Shown: in pieces, positions 1 through 5,299 of the stretch
Position numbering within the stretch: position 1 is the first letter of the stretch
Layout: every line of letters begins with the position of its first letter
Assembly (NCBI GenBank): GCA_903845455.1
Contig: CAIMXN010000147.1
Coordinates: 1 to 13,071, forward strand
Direction of reading: 5' to 3'
Length of the DNA stretch: 13,071 nt
Origin: an uncultured beta proteobacterium
Lineage (GTDB): Bacteria > Pseudomonadota > Gammaproteobacteria > Burkholderiales > Burkholderiaceae
Program-made: the position numbers and the translations under genes
The notes under the pieces: generated by a model
Told to the model about the DNA's origin: nothing
Database searches by the model: none
Seen by the model: the letters and a program-made list of their open reading frames with translations, nothing else

Positions 1-577
1 ACTTCGAAAGAATGTGGGTCTTATGGGTGCTGATGGTCTTAATACTTAGTGAGAACTCTTCGGCAATATCAGTAAGGCTGATTCCTTTGACAATTCTGAC
101 AAGAACCTCATGCTCCCGATTGGAAAGCTTGCTGTGTGCATGCGTGTGTGCGGCCCCAGGAGAGGCATCTGCGGCAAGCAATTCAGCAACTTTGGGGCTA
201 ATAAACATCCCACCAGCAGCTACCCGACGAATTGCTGGCAGGAAATTATCACTATCCTCCTCTTTCGATAGGTAACCAGAGGCGCCAGCCCGAATAGCCC
301 GCACTGCGTATTGCTCTTCTGGATGCATACTGAATATCAAGATTGGCAATTTAGGACGTTCTGCCTTGATGAGTTTGATCAACTCAATCCCACTTCGACC
401 GGGCATCGATAAATCCAGAATCGCCATCGCCCAATCACGCTCACGCACCATCTCTAAAGCTTGATTGCCATTAGCAGCCTCACCAGCTACCACTAGGTCT
501 TCTGTATCGGCCAATATCTTACGCAGGCCATCCCGAATGATGGCGTGGTCATCAGCAACTAGTACTTCGTACTTCAT
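1..577 (-). CDS. NarL/FixJ-family response regulator (3' end cut by window)
   Basis: This is a DNA-binding response regulator, the likely phosphorylation partner of the kinase directly upstream. Translation from the ATG at 577-575 gives 192 codons, open to the window edge. The receiver domain (about residues 3-120) shows the acidic pair D9-D10, phospho-acceptor D55 (ILDLSMPG), S83 at the switch Ser/Thr position, and K105. A LuxR-type helix-turn-helix follows at about 145-192 (LSNREHEVL, then SIKTISTHKTHILSK). Family members run about 205-215 residues, so roughly 20 C-terminal residues lie outside the window. The start codon overlaps the kinase stop as ATGA, which implies translational coupling. 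Family and two-component role are secure; the target genes are unknown. Confidence 0.93.
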   Translation of the reverse strand, partial: MKYEVLVADDHAIIRDGLRKILADTEDLVVAGEAANGNQALEMVRERDWAMAILDLSMPGRSGIELIKLIKAERPKLPILIFSMHPEEQYAVRAIRAGASGYLSKEEDSDNFLPAIRRVAAGGMFISPKVAELLAADASPGAAHTHAHSKLSNREHEVLVRIVKGISLTDIAEEFSLSIKTISTHKTHILSK

Positions 578-2604
578 GCGTTGGCCTCGGTGAAAATAGG
601 TGAATCAAGAGCAAATTCCACTCGAATAGTAACGCCCTTTACCTTGCTATTACTAATACTAAATTTTGCGCCAAGTGCATTAGCACGCTCACGCATACTG
701 ACCAAGCCAAATCCCCCAGATTGCAATTCAGAAGGGAAACCTTTGCCATCATCTGTAATAGAAAGTACTAAATACCCGTCATCCTTCTCCAGAATCACTT
801 TGACCTGACTAGCTTGTGCATGACGTGCAATGTTCGTCAAAGACTCTTGAACAATTCTGAAAAGTGCGGTTGCTAGGCCTGTATTACTGACACATACCTC
901 CGCCTTTAGTTCTAAATTGACTGGGATGTGGGTGCGTTTAGTAAATTCGCTGACAAGCCATTTAACTGCTTCTTCAAACCCCAAGTCATCCAAAATGATG
1001 GGGCGTAACTCAGTAGAAATACGGCGTACTGATGTAATGGCAGCATCTAATTGCTGCTTCATTTCAGTGATGCGATCTGCTGGAGGAATCTGTCCATCTT
1101 TGATGCGATTGCTGAGCCAGGACAACTCCAGTTTCAGACCTGTTAATTGCTGACCCAAATCATCATGTAATTCTCTAGCAATTCTGGTTCTTTCTTGTTC
1201 GCGAATATTTTCTAAAGCCTCTGAAAGGCCACGCAGCTGAAGATTCATTTCCCGTAATTCAGTCTCAGCCTGTCGCCTTTCGGTCACATCCCGTAGCACG
1301 GCGGTTAACTGTTTTTCACCATTAATCATAGTCTGAGAAATCGTAGACTCAATCGGAAACTCAGTACCATCAGAGCGCAGTCCAACAATGCCCAGCTGAG
1401 GTCCCATCGTGCGAGAACCACTCTCTGATTTTTTAAATTTCTGAACATGCGACTGATGGGCACCACGAAAACGTTCAGGCAATAGACGCAGCAAAGATCC
1501 TCCAATCACTTCTTCTGCCTTAAGACCAAACATGCGCTCAGCAGAGGGATTAAACAAAATAATATTTTGTTTTTCATCAACTGCAATGATGGCATCCATT
1601 ACGGATTCAATCGTATGCTGATAACGGTTATGTGCCGCACCTAATTGATCCGCTAATTTCTGTTGGCGCACTGCTTCACGAATTAATAAGCCAGCGGCAG
1701 CGATAATAAAAAGACTGACTAATATAGCGCTCATCACAATCGGAATAGCTGTCTCACGGGAAGAGGCTAACGCCTCTTCCTCATCATTCGTTACGGAAAT
1801 AAAGAGCGGAAACTTTGGCACGGCGCCCAAAGCAAATACCTCATCCTCTCCACTGCTCTTTTTATGGCTGGAGAATTGAATCTTGCCAGATTCAATAATA
1901 GGTAACTCTTCTCCAAGTTCAGGAGCCCGCTCACCCATAAGGTTTTCTCGATGGGGAAAGCTTGCTAGCAAAACGCCATCATCGCGATAAAGCGAGACTG
2001 GTCGAGGGTAATCCAACTTCAACAATTGATAAATATCTTCGAAATGGGCAATATCAATTGCACCAACTACTATTCCCTTAAATCCACTATCCTGATCTTG
2101 AATTTTTCTCGCAAGATACAAAGTCCATGCTTTTTTCTGAGCATCACGAAATGGCTTGCCAATAAAAAGGCCGCCATCTTTTTTATTAATAAAAGCCTTA
2201 AAGTAATCCTGATTGATTACTGAGATCTTTTTAGTGGGCAGCTCAATAGAAGAATTCACTAGCCGGCCATTGGGATCAATCAGAAACAGTGCGTCTAGCT
2301 GACGCATACCTAAGACACGCGTGCCCAACAATAAGTGAACCTCAAGACTATCCAAGGGAAACTGAACACCAAACGCAGAGTTCAATCGATCCTGTACACC
2401 CCTCAAGACAAGATCAGCACTCTCAAAACTACGCTCAGTCTGCTCTACGAAGATCTTGGTAACCCCAATTGTCTCCATGCGGGTATGAGACAACTCTCGC
2501 TTACGCAAGTCCCATAACAATAGGCTTGTAGATACGGCCACGATAACAATGGTGATAGTGGCAAAAAAGCCGATAGGATAGGCTGGACGCCCATGGAAAT
2601 TCAT
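574..2604 (-). CDS. membrane sensor histidine kinase (dCACHE-PAS-HisKA_3-HATPase)
   Basis: This 676-residue inner-membrane sensor kinase should phosphorylate the adjacent NarL-type regulator. A transmembrane helix (about 11-31) is followed by a periplasmic region of about 250 residues that resembles a double-CACHE small-molecule sensor (DYFKAF near 133, a PDC-like strand pattern to about 275). A second helix spans about 287-308. A cytoplasmic PAS/PAC domain covers about 325-445. The HisKA_3 segment has the phospho-acceptor H480 (RELHDDLGQQL). The ATPase domain has an N box around N591 (QESLTNIARHA), G1 DDGKGF at 618-623 and G2 GGFGL at 630-634. All catalytic boxes look intact. The ATG at 2604 has only a weak ribosome site, but it is needed to include the first helix. 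The ligand cannot be read from the sequence. An FNR-type palindrome lies 28-41 bases upstream of the start. Confidence 0.93.
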   Translation of the reverse strand: MNFHGRPAYPIGFFATITIVIVAVSTSLLLWDLRKRELSHTRMETIGVTKIFVEQTERSFESADLVLRGVQDRLNSAFGVQFPLDSLEVHLLLGTRVLGMRQLDALFLIDPNGRLVNSSIELPTKKISVINQDYFKAFINKKDGGLFIGKPFRDAQKKAWTLYLARKIQDQDSGFKGIVVGAIDIAHFEDIYQLLKLDYPRPVSLYRDDGVLLASFPHRENLMGERAPELGEELPIIESGKIQFSSHKKSSGEDEVFALGAVPKFPLFISVTNDEEEALASSRETAIPIVMSAILVSLFIIAAAGLLIREAVRQQKLADQLGAAHNRYQHTIESVMDAIIAVDEKQNIILFNPSAERMFGLKAEEVIGGSLLRLLPERFRGAHQSHVQKFKKSESGSRTMGPQLGIVGLRSDGTEFPIESTISQTMINGEKQLTAVLRDVTERRQAETELREMNLQLRGLSEALENIREQERTRIARELHDDLGQQLTGLKLELSWLSNRIKDGQIPPADRITEMKQQLDAAITSVRRISTELRPIILDDLGFEEAVKWLVSEFTKRTHIPVNLELKAEVCVSNTGLATALFRIVQESLTNIARHAQASQVKVILEKDDGYLVLSITDDGKGFPSELQSGGFGLVSMRERANALGAKFSISNSKVKGVTIRVEFALDSPIFTEANA

Positions 2605-2631
2605 GGTTTTATCTTAACCGATTGAAGGGGT

Positions 2632-2645
2632 TTGATCCATATCAA
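2632..2645. promoter_or_regulatory. perfect FNR/Anr-type palindrome
   Basis: TTGATCCATATCAA matches the FNR consensus TTGAT-N4-ATCAA at all ten fixed positions. It lies in the divergent region between the sensor kinase and the Cys-rich small gene. Its centre (2638.5) is about 70.5 bases upstream of the start site predicted for the small gene, close to the -71.5 spacing used by class I FNR/CRP sites. For the kinase it sits only about 35 bases upstream of the start codon, where binding would more likely repress. Recognition by an actual FNR homologue is inferred. Confidence 0.6.
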
Positions 2646-2674
2646 CAAATAGACTGATATCTCTAGCAGCCTAT

Positions 2675-2702
2675 TTGCAAGCCTAATCACCCTTCTTATA
2701 CT
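2675..2702 (+). promoter_or_regulatory. sigma-70-like promoter of the Cys-rich small gene
   Basis: A -35 TTGCAA (2675-2680) and a -10 TATACT (2697-2702) are separated by 16 bases, which predicts a start site near 2709 and a leader of about 40 bases. The -35 hexamer is its own reverse complement, so it could in principle also serve the kinase on the other strand, but no good -10 is seen there. Motif-only call. Confidence 0.45.
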
Positions 2703-2748
2703 GAAGGAGGTCTGAGCTTGAACCCATTTGTATGGAAGGAAAGATAAG

Positions 2749-2949
2749 ATGAAAACATTAAAGTGCCCCCGTTTAAATGAGAATGTTCGTATCGATATCA
2801 CGCAAGAGAATTGCATTGCATTTCATGAATGTCTGGATGATGATGCTTGCCCGCTAGCAGGATGTTTTTCTAAAGAAGTAGCAGGGACTAGAAATCATGA
2901 AACCTACAGCCCTTCCAAGCCAGATTGTAAATTTGGTGATATCGCTTAG
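2749..2949 (+). CDS. cysteine-rich 66-residue protein of unknown function
   Basis: Family not recognised. The ATG at 2749 is chosen over an in-frame TTG at 2728 because AAGGA (2736-2740) stands 8 bases upstream of it. The 66-residue product has no signal peptide or membrane segment, so it is probably cytosolic. It carries six cysteines (C6, C22, C28, C34, C39, C60), four of them in a C-x5-C-x5-C-x4-C run, plus H26 and H50. This looks like a metal- or iron-sulphur-binding or redox-active mini-protein, but the spacing does not match a ferredoxin or rubredoxin that I recognise. It has a credible promoter and an FNR-type site upstream. It converges on the 188-residue gene, with 12 bases between the two stop codons. 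That it is a gene is fairly sure; its function is not. Confidence 0.78.
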   Translation: MKTLKCPRLNENVRIDITQENCIAFHECLDDDACPLAGCFSKEVAGTRNHETYSPSKPDCKFGDIA

Positions 2950-2961
2950 TTTTTAGACTGG

Positions 2962-3528
2962 TTACCTTCTTGCCCCAATCCCTCTTTGGAGGATATTAGG
3001 TAATGCACTAAGTTCTCGCTGCAACTCATCGACCTTCTTCTGGATAAATTGTTCTACTAGATGCAGATTCTTTTCTTGCAGTTTTAATAAGGTCTTAATT
3101 TCAGACTCTGTAAAGGGGGCTTGCTTCAGGCGCTCCTCTACGACAAAACTGGGTACAGAGAAAAATCTCCGACTCCCTTCTACCTGAACTAACTTCCTGT
3201 ATGAGAGCGCTAGATTCTGTAACTCACTCTTTTTGATGGCACCTGATACACATCCTAGATAGTCATTGCCAAACTGCCGAATTAACTGTGCATCTGATTC
3301 CAACTGAATTGGTATAACAACCAGTAGTGCAGACTTATCGAACTTGCGGATCCAGCAGTACTTTAATAGCTCAATCAGGTTAAAACTCTTAATCGGCTTT
3401 CTGGAGCAGAAGGAGTTATCGCAAAAGTAACTTGGAATAGCCTGTACTGGCAAATCATAGAGAGAAAGCAAAGCGTCTTCAAGGCTGCGCTTGCGATCAT
3501 CTAAAGTCGGTTCAAAAAAGAGGTACAT
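2962..3528 (-). CDS. hypothetical 188-residue protein, putatively FNR-controlled
   Basis: I do not recognise the family. The ATG at 3528 is well supported: AGGAG sits five bases upstream. No signal peptide or membrane helix is apparent, so the product should be cytosolic. Visible features are a C-x4-C pair near residues 36-41 (CDNSFC) in a basic context, a hydrophobic core strand ALLVVIPIQL at about 88-97, and a strongly helical, charged C-terminal third (about 138-180) with coiled-coil character. The tail RGIGARR is basic. An FNR-type palindrome upstream fits class II activation. It is the last gene of a minus-strand series after the OB-fold gene but is separated by 91 bases holding its own promoter candidate. 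It could be a regulatory or partner protein; nothing identifies a reaction. Confidence 0.8.
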   Translation of the reverse strand: MYLFFEPTLDDRKRSLEDALLSLYDLPVQAIPSYFCDNSFCSRKPIKSFNLIELLKYCWIRKFDKSALLVVIPIQLESDAQLIRQFGNDYLGCVSGAIKKSELQNLALSYRKLVQVEGSRRFFSVPSFVVEERLKQAPFTESEIKTLLKLQEKNLHLVEQFIQKKVDELQRELSALPNILQRGIGARR

Positions 3529-3550
3529 TCAAGCTCCTGCTGGTCTTGAA

Positions 3551-3556
3551 AAATGT
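3551..3556 (-). promoter_or_regulatory. -10 element candidate, class II FNR-type promoter
   Basis: On the minus strand TACATT (4 of 6 matches to TATAAT) lies exactly where a -10 belongs if the palindrome at 3579-3592 is centred at -41.5. The implied start site is 3544, giving a short leader that just contains the AGGAG ribosome site. A weak -10 is usual for activator-dependent promoters. Inference from spacing. Confidence 0.35.
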
Positions 3557-3578
3557 ACTCCCTATATTCTGCTAGATA

Positions 3579-3592
3579 TTGATATAGCTCAA
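3579..3592. promoter_or_regulatory. near-perfect FNR/Anr-type palindrome
   Basis: TTGATATAGCTCAA on the plus strand (TTGAGCTATATCAA on the minus strand) matches TTGAT-N4-ATCAA at nine of ten positions. It lies 51-64 bases upstream of the 188-residue gene's start and has no other gene to serve, because the neighbouring OB-fold gene ends here. Its spacing to the -10 candidate fits class II activation. Confidence 0.5.
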
Positions 3593-3619
3593 ACTTATAG
3601 CGGAAAATTCACTCTAGCG

Positions 3620-4075
3620 CTATTTAGAGCTTACCAAAGCATCTTCAATAATGACCTCATAAGCATAACCATGCCCGAAGTCTTTATCGGTACGCACAAT
3701 GCCCTTGACTATCACCACCGAGCCGACTTTGGCCTGATCCTTAGTGGTAATCACCAAATCATTATTCCTGGCAGCTGCGGTACCAGATCCATCGCGTAAA
3801 TGAAGCCAGTTTTTATTCATAATCTCAGGACTAAATTTAACCACTTTAGCCCGCACTACCACTGGCTTATCTTTCAGGCTTTTTGATTGATCAATAATCT
3901 CAGCAACCGTATAGGTATTTTGACCCACAGCCTTAGTCACATTGACATCCCCTATTTCGGCAGCGCTAGCAACCGCACCATGCGGTGAGCTACCGTGGGG
4001 GTTGACCATGGGGGCATCGGCTGCATAGGCTAAAGAAGTGAGGCTAAGTACGCTAGCAAGTAGAAGTGTTTTCAT
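3620..4075 (-). CDS. exported OB-fold (NrfJ/tRNA_anti-like) protein
   Basis: This is a small periplasmic protein of 151 residues with a clear signal peptide (about 1-18, AYA before the cut). A short His-containing linker (HGSSPHG, 27-33) leads into a single OB-fold domain at about 52-148. The domain shows the YTVAEII entry strand, the KDKPVVVRAKVVK strand, the diagnostic NWLHLRDGSG turn (89-98) and GSVVIVKGIV. Proteins of this type are usually annotated as nucleotide-binding or NrfJ-related; several occur beside respiratory or cytochrome genes, but their role is poorly defined and nucleic-acid binding in the periplasm is doubtful. AAGGAT lies eight bases before the ATG. It follows the Bug-type receptor gene on the same strand with a 70-base gap, so co-transcription is possible. 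Confidence 0.85.
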   Translation of the reverse strand: MKTLLLASVLSLTSLAYAADAPMVNPHGSSPHGAVASAAEIGDVNVTKAVGQNTYTVAEIIDQSKSLKDKPVVVRAKVVKFSPEIMNKNWLHLRDGSGTAAARNNDLVITTKDQAKVGSVVIVKGIVRTDKDFGHGYAYEVIIEDALVSSK

Positions 4076-4130
4076 CGTATTAATCCTTAAAAGTATATTG
4101 CAAGCGAAATTGTCATCTTAACCATACTTA

Positions 4131-4145
4131 CAAGGTACCACCTTG
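4131..4145. other. short hairpin directly after the Bug receptor stop
   Basis: CAAGGT-ACC-ACCTTG forms a 6-bp stem with a 3-base loop right at the end of the receptor gene. No T run follows on either strand, so it is not a standard intrinsic terminator. It may stabilise the 3' end or separate expression of the receptor and OB-fold genes. Confidence 0.25.
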
Positions 4146-5165
4146 CTATTCCGACTTAATACCCGCTTTCTTAATCAACGTGACCCACTGATCGATTTCT
4201 GACTTTAAAAAGGCGTTATATGCATTAGACCCCAACGGCGGAATCACGAATCCAACTGATTCCAAACGCTGTTTGACTTCTGGGGTTTGCATAGCCTGAA
4301 TCATGGCAGCCTCAAGCTTATCCAAAATAACTTTAGGTGTACCCTTCGGAGCACTGATGCCAGCCCAAGATAAAGCTTGGAATCCTGGATAACCACTTTC
4401 AGATACTGTGGGTACATTTGGGTACAGGGGGTTCCGTTGCACACTACTCACTGCAATAGGGCGTAATTTACCAGCCTGAACATAAGGCAGTGCTGCGTCT
4501 TGATTAATAAATTCCATCGGAATTTCATTGGCGAGGATTGCATTCATCAATGGTCCACCACCACGATAAGGGATACCAACAATTGGTAGTGGCCCACAAT
4601 TATTTTTCTTTTTAGGATCACCGCAATTATTAGTAGCTTGTCTCATCAACTCCATTGCCATGTGACCCGATGATGCATAGGTATAACCGTAATCTAATTT
4701 CCCTGGATTTGCTCTAGCGTAATCAACAATATCTTTTAAGGTTTTAAATGGTCGGTCTGGATTTACTACCAATACATTTGGACCCAAATCAATTAAAGAA
4801 ATATGCGCAAAATCTTTCAGGGAGTCATACTTTATATTCGAATCCAAACCATGAGCCACCGCATTCTGACCAACCCCAGTCATCACCAAGGTATATCCGT
4901 CAGGAGCAGCGTTGGCACCACGTTCTGCACCAATTACGCCACCTCCCCCGCTAATATTTTCAATAATGAAGGCTTGCTTAAAGATCTTGCTTAGCTGATC
5001 AGCAGCAATACGGGCCATGATATCGGTGGTGCCACCAGCAGGGAATGGAGCAATGATCTTCACTGATTTATTGGGATAGTCTGCTTGAGCAAAAGCCATA
5101 GAAGCAGAAGCAATCAATAAAAAAGTACTTAAAAGTAATCTAAAAAAGCCCATAATCATGGTCAT
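4146..5165 (-). CDS. Bug/TctC-family tripartite tricarboxylate solute-binding protein
   Basis: This periplasmic receptor of the TTT-type/Bug family has 339 residues, normal for the family. Known members bind carboxylates, nicotinate-like compounds or amino acids. The signal peptide covers about residues 1-27 (ASMAFAQA). The mature start YPNKSVKIIAPFPAGGTTD, the segment FIIENISGGGGVIGAE and PDGYTLVMT are family signatures. An unusual loop near 180-191 carries two cysteines, C181 and C190, spaced to form a disulphide. The ATG at 5165 is preferred over the TTG at 5168 because AAGGA stands seven bases before it. No TctA/TctB membrane genes are present here, as is usual for the many orphan Bug receptors of Burkholderiales. 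It is divergent from the dehydratase, which suggests that the ligand is a sugar acid; this is inference. Confidence 0.92.
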   Translation of the reverse strand: MTMIMGFFRLLLSTFLLIASASMAFAQADYPNKSVKIIAPFPAGGTTDIMARIAADQLSKIFKQAFIIENISGGGGVIGAERGANAAPDGYTLVMTGVGQNAVAHGLDSNIKYDSLKDFAHISLIDLGPNVLVVNPDRPFKTLKDIVDYARANPGKLDYGYTYASSGHMAMELMRQATNNCGDPKKKNNCGPLPIVGIPYRGGGPLMNAILANEIPMEFINQDAALPYVQAGKLRPIAVSSVQRNPLYPNVPTVSESGYPGFQALSWAGISAPKGTPKVILDKLEAAMIQAMQTPEVKQRLESVGFVIPPLGSNAYNAFLKSEIDQWVTLIKKAGIKSE

Positions 5166-5235
5166 CAAATCATCCTTTTAGTGATGTCAAATATCAGACT
5201 AGAATTTGCAGGGTAAATAGGTATAACTAACAAAA

Positions 5236-5272
5236 CAAGTACTGATATACCCTCGCCTTTGCCTCAAGTACT
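5236..5272. repeat. direct repeat CAAGTACT in the receptor/dehydratase divergent region
   Basis: The octamer CAAGTACT occurs at 5236-5243 and again at 5265-5272, 29 bases apart (about three helical turns). Its AGTACT core is palindromic. The location between divergent transport and catabolic genes suits an operator for a local regulator, but no such regulator gene is in the window. Confidence 0.3.
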
Positions 5273-5299
5273 ATTGAACCATTTATAAAAGACATAAAA

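Noticed and set aside
2025..2040. TTGATAAATATCTT, 8/10 FNR-like match
   Set aside because: It lies within the kinase coding sequence, far from any start codon.
3491..3799. 102-codon plus-strand frame over the 188-residue and OB-fold genes
   Set aside because: It is antisense to two supported genes and covers the FNR-type promoter region.
3882..3896. ATTGATCAAT palindrome resembling an FNR site
   Set aside because: It is inside the OB-fold coding sequence and the half-sites have the wrong spacing (no four-base spacer).
5166..5299. Promoter pairs for the receptor and dehydratase genes
   Set aside because: Several AT-rich hexamers exist (for example TTGCCT with TATAAA, 19-base spacer), but none is good enough to list as a feature.
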